In this document: piece by piece, positions 6,145-12,678 of the stretch
How the letters are laid out: each line of letters begins with the position of its first letter
Numbering within the stretch: position 1 is the first letter of the stretch
Assembly: GCA_009835515.1 (NCBI GenBank)
Contig: VXXH01000720.1
Coordinates: forward strand, 1-12,678
Direction of reading: 5' to 3'
Length of the DNA: 12,678 bases
Source of the DNA: Candidatus Poribacteria bacterium
GTDB taxonomy: Bacteria; Poribacteria; WGA-4E; WGA-3G
The notes under the pieces: model-generated
The model's database searches: none
Told to the model about the DNA's origin: nothing
The model's input: the letters and a program-made list of their open reading frames with translations, nothing else
Made by a program: the position numbers and the translations under genes

Positions 6145-7172
6145 GGCAAATAAGAATGATGTTCAAATGTTTCAGACTTTTTCTCGCTGTGGCCTGCAGC
6201 ATTGGAGGTGTCCTTGTGACAGGCTGTAACACCGACAAAAAACCGGAGATTGCTTTTGAAAGTATCTCGCATGAGTTCTCCGAAGTTTTCATTGTCGGCT
6301 CAAAAATTACCAAACGTTTTGATTTTACGAACAAAGGGAACGCCCCGTTAGAGGTTCAGGACATTCAGTCCAATTGTGGGTGTGTTGCCACAATACCTTC
6401 CGCAGCACAGATTCCGCCCGGGGGCACCGGTACCATTCATATTGAGATTGATAAAGATGCTGGATCCTTCCGGGAGCAAGCTTTTGTCTATACCAATGAT
6501 CCAGACAAACCGATCATCCCCTTGCAAGTCTATGGGGTTATCAAACCTGCGGTTACCTATCCCAAGAAAATTGATTTCGGACAATATGAAAAGGGACAGA
6601 ACGTCAGCAAAACGGTAAAGCTCTCCAATAATCTGACACAGTCGGTGGAAATAACTGCACATACTGTGAGCGACAATAGCCTCGCCGTTACAATCCCGGG
6701 AGAGGTTATTTCTGCAGGCGAGAAGCTGGAGATTCAAGCGGTATTATCTTTGAGGAAGGTAGGTTTTTACAGCGAGGCGTTAACACTTTTCATAAAGGCA
6801 CCGACGGTAATCCCTGGGACCAATTCAGAGACATTGGAGCTGTCTATTCAGTTTCAAGGAAGGGTATTAGGGGGTATTGTCGCGTTGCCTGCTAACTTGT
6901 TTCTGGGGGTGATGCCCCATAACTATCCCGTCCAACGCACCCTCCAACTCAAAACCGATGGCACACACGCGTTTTCGGTTTTGGGCATCACTGCTGACAA
7001 ATTTGAGGTATCCGTAGAAACGACCGAGGAAAAGCGGCGGTCTCATGATCTGTTCTTGACGATTTCAGCTGCCGGTGTGCAGAAAGGTCTCCTTGAAGAC
7101 ACCCTTTCAATTCAGACAAACCATCCAGAGGTCAAGACAATTGAGATCCCCGTCAAAGGAGTGGGACAGTGA
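6141..7172 (+). CDS. DUF1573 domain lipoprotein
   Basis: The start ATG overlaps the previous stop in an ATGA junction, indicating translational coupling. The 343-residue product has a signal peptide ending in the lipobox LVTGC with C29 as the lipidated residue, so it should be anchored in the envelope. Residues about 36-135 match DUF1573: FDFTNKGNAPLEV (60-72), the family's hallmark NCGC (78-81), a PPGG turn (92-95) and YTNDP (117-121). Two more beta-sandwich-like stretches follow (about 138-235 and 240-343), the last again with QTNHPE near the C-terminus, giving three Ig-like domains in tandem. No enzymatic motif is seen; a binding or scaffold role is likely. The CGC pair is a possible redox-sensitive or metal site. 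The exact function of DUF1573 is not established. Confidence 0.88.
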   Translation: MRQIRMMFKCFRLFLAVACSIGGVLVTGCNTDKKPEIAFESISHEFSEVFIVGSKITKRFDFTNKGNAPLEVQDIQSNCGCVATIPSAAQIPPGGTGTIHIEIDKDAGSFREQAFVYTNDPDKPIIPLQVYGVIKPAVTYPKKIDFGQYEKGQNVSKTVKLSNNLTQSVEITAHTVSDNSLAVTIPGEVISAGEKLEIQAVLSLRKVGFYSEALTLFIKAPTVIPGTNSETLELSIQFQGRVLGGIVALPANLFLGVMPHNYPVQRTLQLKTDGTHAFSVLGITADKFEVSVETTEEKRRSHDLFLTISAAGVQKGLLEDTLSIQTNHPEVKTIEIPVKGVGQ

Positions 7173-7951
7173 AAAAAATATCGGCCTTGTTTCTACTGAT
7201 CAGTGCCACCCTCGCTTGTCAGCAAAATCCACAAACACAGGAGAGACAACAGATGATTCCATCCGAGATGGTGCGGATAGCCGCCGGCACCGTAGACACG
7301 TACGGCAATGGGGACACCCACACCGTCAAAACCTTCTGTATAGACAAAAACCTCGTCACTTATGAACAGTATAATCAGTTTATTGAAGCCGGGGGCTATG
7401 AAAAGAAAGTGTATTGGTCGCCCGAAGGTCTCGAATTCCTTGAGGCTTATGCGTTTTCAGTCCCTTCCACCTATCACGAAAAGTATCTGAAAAAAAGCGG
7501 AATGCCGGTCACGGGCGTGAGTTGGTATGAGGCAGAAGCCTACGCCAAGTGGCGGGGTATCCGCTTGCCAACAGCTTCAGAATGGACCCTCGCCTGCCAA
7601 GGCAATAACAGACAACGTTTCCCATGGGGAAACGCGTTTGATTTTGAGGCAGTGGACTACCGCACTCGTTTAGTGCCTTACCCCATTGGAAGTAATGAAA
7701 AGAACGTTTCCTCCTTCGGTGTGTTTGACCTCGTCGGCAACGTCTGGCAATGGTGTCAGGATACTTACGAAGGTGAAGACTTCCGGCGCAGCGTCACTCC
7801 GACAGGGACACGCCCCGGCACGCAGAAAATCCTTAAAGGCGGCGGTTGGATGTCGCTGCGAAAACACTTTGAATCGGATTACCTCTACTATGATAAACCC
7901 CATCACAGGGTCGCTACTTATGGATTTCGGTGTGCGAAGGATGCCGATTAG
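7169..7951 (+). CDS. formylglycine-generating-enzyme-fold (FGE-sulfatase domain) lipoprotein, probably not catalytic
   Basis: GTG 7169 overlaps the previous stop (GTGA) and has AAAGGAG (7155-7161) seven bases upstream. The 260 residues begin with a signal peptide and lipobox TLAC (C17). The FGE-sulfatase fold follows (about 33-257): MVRIAAGT (34-41), PVTGVSWYEAEAYAKWRG (113-130), RLPTASEWTLAC (132-143), FPWGNAF (151-157), VFDLVGNVWQWCQD (185-198), KGGGWMSL (223-230) and the closing YGFRC (251-255). True formylglycine-generating enzymes use a cysteine pair just after the GGSW-like motif; here that stretch reads SLRKHF and has no cysteine, so sulfatase activation is unlikely. Non-catalytic members of this fold include binding proteins and enzymes with other chemistry. 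The location, after a DUF1573 lipoprotein, suggests a shared envelope complex. Confidence 0.88.
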   Translation: MKKISALFLLISATLACQQNPQTQERQQMIPSEMVRIAAGTVDTYGNGDTHTVKTFCIDKNLVTYEQYNQFIEAGGYEKKVYWSPEGLEFLEAYAFSVPSTYHEKYLKKSGMPVTGVSWYEAEAYAKWRGIRLPTASEWTLACQGNNRQRFPWGNAFDFEAVDYRTRLVPYPIGSNEKNVSSFGVFDLVGNVWQWCQDTYEGEDFRRSVTPTGTRPGTQKILKGGGWMSLRKHFESDYLYYDKPHHRVATYGFRCAKDAD

Positions 7952-7957
7952 CACGAT

Positions 7958-10387
7958 ATGGGAAAACACATACGTACCTTCTGGACGAAGATAGCACCTT
8001 ATACTCGCAAACTTGATACTCGCAAACTTGGCAGATACCTCCTACTCTGCGGCATCTTATGCTTCGCCTTCTGGATACGTATCCAAATAGTAGACACAAT
8101 TCCTGCGGATCAGTTTCTCGGAAACGATCCCTATCTCTACTATTGGCAGGCACAACTCATCTCTGAACAAGGACACCTACCCACACGCGACATGCACCGG
8201 TGGCTACCCTTAGGTAGAGACCTCGGACAAACGTTAAACTTTTATTTTTATGCCCTTGCGTACACTCACAAAGCACTCGCGCTTTTGTTTGTAAACCTAT
8301 CGCTTTATCAAGTCACACTTTACGCCCCTACAGTCTGTTTCATCCTCGGGCTTGCCTTCCTTTCCTTGTTCCTTTACCGGACACACGGGATCCTCTTTTC
8401 ATGCATTATGGGCTTGCTTTTAGCAACCTTCCCCGGCACGATAGACCGCAGCATTGCCGGATTTAGTGATAGAGATTCTTTCTTGGTGTCTGATGCTCGG
8501 TATCCTCTCCGTTACAACCTATCTCATCTCTTTAGAGACACAACACCCGCGCAAAAGGTTTTTATGGACACTGGCGAGTGGGTTCACCGTCTTTCTCGGC
8601 GGTATGAGTTGGGAGGGTTTTGGTGTTTTTCTCTCAGTACTGCTCGTTGTTGAAATTTGGCGTTTTTTATCCTCAGAAAAAGAGAAAGGTATTGTCTTTT
8701 ACCTGATATGGGTATTGACCTTCGTGCCCGCCCTTTACCTCGCTTCCCCCGCGTATCGGAGCGGACAAGGCTTTGCAACACACCTCTTTGCTTTTATGCT
8801 GGTGCCACCGACAGCACTTTTAGGGGGCGATCACTCCGGCACCTGCTGCTCTCAAAAGTGAAGAGACTCCAGCCACACGGACGAAAGGTAGCTCTTGTCT
8901 TAACACTTGCCGGTGTCTGTCTCGCCCTCGGCTACGTTTTTACCCAATTTGAGAGCTTCGCCAACACCACCGTGCCATTGAGTCACAACCGATTAATGCA
9001 GTTCATAGGAGAACTCAAACCGGCGCTTTACGGCGATTGGGTACTCCGATACGGCAATCTCTTTATTGTCGGCAGCATCGGGCTGATAACAGCCGCCGTG
9101 CAAATAGGTGGTCGGCATGGCATGCTCTTTGTGTTCCCGACAAGTCTATTTATCCTGACGACCTTTTTTCAAGATCACCTTCAGCGTCTGTTAGGTCATG
9201 GGCACACCTATAATCTCTTTTTAGGGGCCATCGCGTTGGTGAGCCTTATCGGCCTCGCAGTTGCCTACCTTAATCGGACAGAGACAAAAAAAGCACACAC
9301 GACCGTTGCCTACGCAACATGGTTTGTTTTCTGGCTTGCACTTGCTCGGGATGCTAGACGCTACGATTTCTTAGTGGGGATCCCGATTGCATACTTTTCC
9401 GCACACGTCCTTCTCTCTCTTTCAAATAAGGTTGCTGAAAAAGTGAGACGTTCTGAATACACCACCGATAAATTTAGACGAGAGATCCCACACGCGAGGC
9501 TCAGGATAGGAATCGCACTGCTTATTTTTTCCGTGCTTATCTTCTGGGTACCCCCCGGTAAACAAGCCTCACGTTTTCGCCATGCGACGGTACACATACG
9601 CAGAGTTTTGCCCGAGAATTCACACCTCAAAAGTGCCTTCGCTTGGATGAAAAGACACATACCCGCGTCGGTGGTTGCTGCAAGTTGGAATGATGGTAGT
9701 CAACTCAATGTTCTCGGCGGTGTGAAAACAATTATCGACCAAGACCATTACCTCCAGCATTGGATACATCTCTACAATCGTCATGTTTTCTGTGCACAGT
9801 CCGAGCGAGAGGCACTTGAATTCCTAAAAACTCACGAAGCGACACATCTCCTATTATACGTAGGTGATGTCATCTTCAAGGCCAGAAATTATTCTAACAT
9901 CGGCAGTGATGAAAACGGAGACATCTTGTTTACCATCACACCTCTCCAGCGGCAACTGCCGAAGGAGATGAAATACCGCGCAGCACCTGGCAATCACGCC
10001 AATATACCTCTGGAATCTGTTGACTTTGATATGACAGAAAAAACGTTGACTGTCAAAGCAGAACTGAAAACAGGCGAAACCGTGAATCTCCCTGCTGTTG
10101 CCCTTATCAACAAGCGGCGGGTCACCTCTAAAAATAAAAATGAACACGGCGGTGTCGTTATTATTTTTGATGCCTACCAAGAACCATCCGCTGCCTACTA
10201 TATTCCCAGAGTCGGTTGGGGCAGCCTTGCGGTTCGCTTATACATCCGAGGCGATATCCCCGACCTCTTTGTGCCTGTTTACCCGACAGACAGAGATGAC
10301 TCCGCCGATGTCAAAATCTGGAAGATCCACTATCCGCCGGACATTCAGCCACATCCGAAATATCTTGCAACAGAACCAAAAAAATAA
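7958..10387 (+). CDS. STT3-like oligosaccharyltransferase / GT-C membrane glycosyltransferase, broken by two compensating frameshifts
   Basis: Three pieces join into one protein of about 809 residues: 7958 to about 8482, then one base forward to about 8823, then one base back to 10387. The first frame runs on to TGA 8651-8653 without meaning; the middle frame gives hydrophobic protein (CLMLGILSVTTYLISL onward) and stops at 8859-8861; the last frame gives helices and a soluble C-terminal domain. The first shift is an extra T in TTCTTTCTT (8477-8484); the second is a missing G in the G5 run at 8823-8827. STT3 features seen: GNDPYLYYW (55-63, like the first acidic DPYYH-type motif), GFSDRDSF (168-175, like the second DxD-type motif), many membrane helices, and SWNDGS near 9682-9699 where the family has SWWDYG. 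The role would be transfer of lipid-linked glycan to protein at the membrane; a related GT-C enzyme is possible. It starts 6 bases after the previous stop without a clear Shine-Dalgarno. Confidence 0.72.
8001..8030 (+). repeat. two perfect 15-bp tandem copies inside the STT3-like gene
   Basis: ATACTCGCAAACTTG occurs twice in direct succession (8001-8015 and 8016-8030). The unit is a multiple of three, so it adds five residues without changing frame, in the basic stretch (YTRKLDTRKLG) ahead of the first membrane helix. It looks like a recent duplication in a tolerant region. Confidence 0.9.
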
Positions 10388-10411
10388 ACAAACGCCGTCC
10401 TCCACGTTTGT
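10388..10411. terminator. weak inverted repeat between convergent genes
   Basis: ACAAACG (10388-10394) and CGTTTGT (10405-10411) pair over 7 bp with a 10-base loop, directly after the STT3-like stop. No T-tract follows on either strand. It is the only hairpin seen in the 136-base gap before the convergent ligase gene, so it may serve weakly as a terminator. The rest of the gap shows nothing recognisable. Confidence 0.25.
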
Positions 10412-10523
10412 ATGCTCTTAACCGCCATCGTCATCGCCGATTTGGACTGCACCACACGCTTGACATCGCACTTATCTTGTGCTTCCAATCTTCTGATCGT
10501 CCATCCTTCCAGTCTTCCACCAC

Positions 10524-12290
10524 CTAAGAATCCTCCGGATACATCCCGTCTATCGCATCGCCATACTTTTCAATAATAACATTCCGCTTCAATTTCAGCG
10601 TCGGTGTCATCTCATCATCTTCCTGTGAAAACTCCTTGTCGAGCAATGTAAACCGTCGCACCTGCTCAAAATCCGCGAAATCGGTCAGATGATTCCGAAT
10701 TTCGCTTTGAATGTGCTGTTGCACCTCACGCGCCTGAAGCATCGCTGGTAGATCTGTCGCGTTGATGCCGTTCTCAGATGCCCACGCTTTGAGCGCATCA
10801 AAATTCGGGACGATCAACGCCGCAAGATTTTTGCGTTCGCTACCGATGACCATAACCTGACTGATGAACGGACTTCTCACCAATTCACTCTCAATCGGTT
10901 GGGGCGCGACATTCTTACCGTTGGAAAGCACGATGATATTCTTCTTTCGGTCAGTAATCTTAACGAACCCATCTGCGTCAATAATACCAATGTCACCCGT
11001 GTGAAACCATCCGTCTGCGTCAATGACCTCTGCCGTCGCAGTGTCGTTGTTGAAATAGCCCTTCATGACGTGTGGGCCACGGGTGAGGATCTCACCGTCT
11101 TCGGCAATCTGTACCTCTATACCAGGGACCTGTGCACCGACGGTTCCAAACTTCCATTTTCCCGGATGGTTCATGCTGATAACAGGCGAGGTTTCCGTTA
11201 ATCCATACCCCTCTAAAATCAAAATCCCCGCTGCATGGAAAAATTCAGCAATTGACTGTGGTAACGCCGCACCACCTGAGACGAAAAACCGTAGTTTTCC
11301 GCCAGTTGCTTCCTTCAACTTCGCAAAGACGAGTTTGTCAGCAATACCTTGCTGTAATCGCAAAATCGCAGACGGATTTTTTCCCTGTTGAATTGCGGAA
11401 CTCACTGCTGAACCGACGGAGACACCCCAGTGGAAAATTTTTTGTTTGACAGGCGAACCCTCTTGCACCGCACGTAGGATCCGCTCATGCATCGTTTCGT
11501 AGAGTCTCGGCACACTCAGCATCACCGTCGGCGCGACCTCCTTCATGTTCTGCGCCACCGTGAATGTACTCTCCGCATAAGCAATCTGCGCACCGGAAAA
11601 CAGTGGTACGTAATGGCCACCGAGCCGTTCAAACACATGCGATAACGGCAGGAACGATAACAACACATCCGTCTCACTGACATCAATCAGCGATTTGCAC
11701 GCCTCTACATTAGAAATAAAATTCGCATGCGTCAGCATAACCCCTTTTGGATTGCCCGTCGTGCCTGACGTATAGATAATTGTTGCGATGTCATCTTCGC
11801 TCGCAGTGCTATCACTTTCCTCACCCGCTAACTCACAGACTGCATCAAATTGGATAACGCCTTCTGGCGTTTCACCTTCAATAGGATCGAAGATAATTAT
11901 CTGTTCAAGCGTTGGGACCTCATCTCGAATAGCACTTACTTTTTCCAACTGCTTTTCCGTGGACACACAAATAATTTTTGCACCGGAATCTTTCAGGATA
12001 TAGCCAACCTGTGCTGCGGTTAGCGTTGAAAACATCGGCACGGTTATCGCACCCACTTTGAGGCTACCAAAGTCCGTAATTGCCCACTCAGGACGATTCT
12101 CCGATAGGATCGCGACCCGATCATCTTTTTCTCCTCCTAACGCGTTGAGTCCTCTACTAAAAGCATCCACCGATTCGCCGAGTTCGGTGTAAGAGATGTC
12201 TTGATAGGTGCCACCTTTCGGTTTGTGCGCCAAGGCGGGTTTATTGCCGTATTGTTGAACTGCGTCTTCAAACATAGATATTAGTGTCAT
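10524..12290 (-). CDS. long-chain fatty-acid--CoA ligase (AMP-forming, FadD15/ACSL type)
   Basis: It activates long-chain fatty acids to acyl-CoA through an acyl-adenylate, at the cytoplasmic membrane. The start is ATG at 12290-12288, because AGGAGG (12300-12305) lies 9 bases upstream; the in-frame GTG at 12299 abuts that site and is unlikely. The 588 residues carry the family motifs in order: P-loop YTSGTTGNPKG (173-183), FLPLSHVFER (213-222), the A5-type GYGLTETSP (361-369), the adenylate-binding TGDIG (431-435), the hinge with DRKK (447-450) and the catalytic lysine region around GKNVAPQPIE (458-467). The late lid sequence is divergent, as in ACSL-type enzymes. The gene is complete and convergent with the STT3-like gene; it looks like ordinary lipid metabolism unrelated to the plus-strand cluster. 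Confidence 0.95.
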   Translation of the reverse strand: MTLISMFEDAVQQYGNKPALAHKPKGGTYQDISYTELGESVDAFSRGLNALGGEKDDRVAILSENRPEWAITDFGSLKVGAITVPMFSTLTAAQVGYILKDSGAKIICVSTEKQLEKVSAIRDEVPTLEQIIIFDPIEGETPEGVIQFDAVCELAGEESDSTASEDDIATIIYTSGTTGNPKGVMLTHANFISNVEACKSLIDVSETDVLLSFLPLSHVFERLGGHYVPLFSGAQIAYAESTFTVAQNMKEVAPTVMLSVPRLYETMHERILRAVQEGSPVKQKIFHWGVSVGSAVSSAIQQGKNPSAILRLQQGIADKLVFAKLKEATGGKLRFFVSGGAALPQSIAEFFHAAGILILEGYGLTETSPVISMNHPGKWKFGTVGAQVPGIEVQIAEDGEILTRGPHVMKGYFNNDTATAEVIDADGWFHTGDIGIIDADGFVKITDRKKNIIVLSNGKNVAPQPIESELVRSPFISQVMVIGSERKNLAALIVPNFDALKAWASENGINATDLPAMLQAREVQQHIQSEIRNHLTDFADFEQVRRFTLLDKEFSQEDDEMTPTLKLKRNVIIEKYGDAIDGMYPEDS

Positions 12291-12322
12291 GTATAGCACC
12301 CTCCTGCTGTTGTTTTGCTATT

Positions 12323-12351
12323 ATCCTACCATACAACCTCCCGCAAGTCAA
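12323..12351 (-). promoter_or_regulatory. sigma-70-type promoter of the acyl-CoA ligase
   Basis: On the minus strand, TTGACT (12351-12346) and TAGGAT (12328-12323) are separated by exactly 17 bases, close to TTGACA/TATAAT. The predicted start near 12316 leaves a leader of about 26 bases holding the AGGAGG at 12305-12300. Confidence 0.65.
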
Positions 12352-12413
12352 ATTAATCATCAGAACTATTTAGTTTTCGGTTTTTTGTCCAATTTTGCGG
12401 CGTACTTGAAGAA

Positions 12414-12455
12414 ATCCGCAGAAACACCCAAGCAATACGCAGAAATACCCAAGCA
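12414..12455. repeat. 21-bp tandem repeat, two copies plus a partial third
   Basis: Copies at 12414-12434 and 12435-12455 share the core CGCAGAAAYACCCAAGCA and differ at two positions. A shortened third copy (AAAACACTCCAAGCA, 12456-12470) follows. Confidence 0.85.
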
Positions 12456-12500
12456 AAAACACTCCAAGCAAAAACCCCATAAGCGACCTGCTTTAGACCC

Positions 12501-12519
12501 CCAGGCCCGGTAGGTTCGG
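12501..12519 (+). repeat. 19-bp dispersed repeat, copy 1
   Basis: CCAGGCCCGGTAGGTTCGG is identical to a second copy 70 bp downstream while the flanks differ. It is much richer in GC than the A/T-rich surroundings. A short mobile or recombination-related repeat is possible. Confidence 0.85.
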
Positions 12520-12570
12520 TTTGCAACCGCATCATAGGTGTCAATTTTAGAAAAAATAACCGTCTTGGTA

Positions 12571-12589
12571 CCAGGCCCGGTAGGTTCGG
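12571..12589 (+). repeat. 19-bp dispersed repeat, copy 2
   Basis: It is a perfect second copy of the repeat at 12501-12519, in the same orientation. The 51 bases between the copies resemble neither neighbouring repeat. The 20-bp tandem pair begins directly after it. Confidence 0.85.
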
Positions 12590-12629
12590 AATGTAATACA
12601 AGGAATGGAAATGTAATACAAGGAACGGA
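12590..12629 (+). repeat. 20-bp tandem repeat, two copies
   Basis: AATGTAATACAAGGAATGGA (12590-12609) is followed at once by a copy (12610-12629) that differs only in the fifth-last region, T to C (GGAACGGA). Confidence 0.9.
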
Positions 12630-12676
12630 TTTAGTCTAACCCCAGACTAAATCCAGTCTATTCCCAGACTAAATCC
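12627..12676. repeat. 11-bp inverted repeat with a 14-bp direct repeat at the window edge
   Basis: GGATTTAGTCT (12627-12637) and AGACTAAATCC (12644-12654) are perfect inverted arms around a 6-base loop. CCCAGACTAAATCC (12641-12654) recurs exactly at 12663-12676, a 22-bp period. A second small inverted pair, AGTCT (12655-12659) with AGACT (12666-12670), lies inside. The array probably continues beyond the window. Confidence 0.85.
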
Positions 12677-12678
12677 CC

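Larger units (their letters stand above)
12352..12678. other. gene-free repeat-rich intergenic region
   Basis: No convincing gene is seen in these 327 bases. A minus-strand open frame across 12353-12601 encodes only a low-complexity echo of the tandem repeat (FAWVFLRI twice) and has no Shine-Dalgarno. The region holds a 21-bp tandem pair, two copies of a 19-bp GC-rich repeat, a 20-bp tandem pair and an inverted/direct repeat at the window edge, each listed separately. Confidence 0.7.

Noticed and set aside
7169..7951. Active sulfatase-modifying formylglycine-generating enzyme
   Set aside because: The catalytic cysteine pair is absent and no sulfatase gene lies in the window.
8454..8861. Separate small membrane-protein gene
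   Set aside because: Its first residues overlap the DSF motif region of the STT3-like protein in another frame, and its helices continue that protein; it is the shifted middle of one gene.
12353..12601. 82-residue minus-strand gene
   Set aside because: It is a translation of the 21-bp tandem and 19-bp repeats, without a Shine-Dalgarno or a protein-like sequence.
12414..12676. CRISPR array
   Set aside because: The repeats are 19-22 bp, of four unrelated kinds, in tandem without uniform spacers, and no cas gene is present.
1..12678. tRNA or rRNA genes, transposases or integrases
   Set aside because: No cloverleaf, rRNA core sequence, transposase or integrase motif was recognised on either strand.

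Overview
The window looks like bacterial chromosome from a Gram-negative lineage with a cell envelope rich in lipoproteins. Support for this is two lipobox proteins (6141-7172 and 7169-7951), a sigma-54 promoter with its activator, and a DsbD/CcdA-type thiol transporter. The gene mix (DUF1573 lipoprotein, formylglycine-generating-enzyme-like lipoprotein, STT3-like oligosaccharyltransferase, FadD15-type acyl-CoA ligase) and the short GC-rich intergenic repeats at the right end remind me of Candidatus Poribacteria or a relative. That placement is recall and inference, not proof.

Left region (1-4345). A compact sigma-54 activator of PspF-like layout (99-1160) is followed by a regulatory region with three copies of a 17-bp imperfect palindrome (about TGTCYCA-N3-TGRGACA) and then an essentially perfect -24/-12 promoter (1382-1397). 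This promoter faces a large membrane protein (1465-3648) that joins a decayed metallophosphatase-like domain, a CxxC thioredoxin/glutaredoxin domain and a six-helix CcdA/DsbD transporter. Next comes a small exported protein with eight cysteines (3868-4260), then a strong hairpin. The reading is a regulated envelope thiol-redox unit: activator, its binding sites, thiol transporter and a possible disulfide-bearing client.

Middle region (4370-10387). Five genes run on the plus strand, closely spaced or overlapping: an exported protein of unknown function that changes frame at a C6-ATG-G6 tract (4370-5469); a membrane-anchored protein ending in a DnaG-like CHC2 zinc-finger domain (5485-6144); a DUF1573 lipoprotein (6141-7172); a lipoprotein of the formylglycine-generating-enzyme fold without the catalytic cysteine pair (7169-7951); and an STT3-like glycosyltransferase whose frame is broken twice by compensating single-base shifts (7958-10387). 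The 4-bp overlaps at 6141 and 7169 indicate an operon of envelope proteins. Three frame changes among these genes, two of them at G or C homopolymers, point to sequence errors or recent mutation.

Right region (10388-12678). A convergent AMP-forming long-chain acyl-CoA ligase (12290 down to 10524) has a good sigma-70-type promoter and Shine-Dalgarno site. Beyond it lie about 330 bases without a gene, filled with short tandem, dispersed and inverted repeats that run off the window edge.
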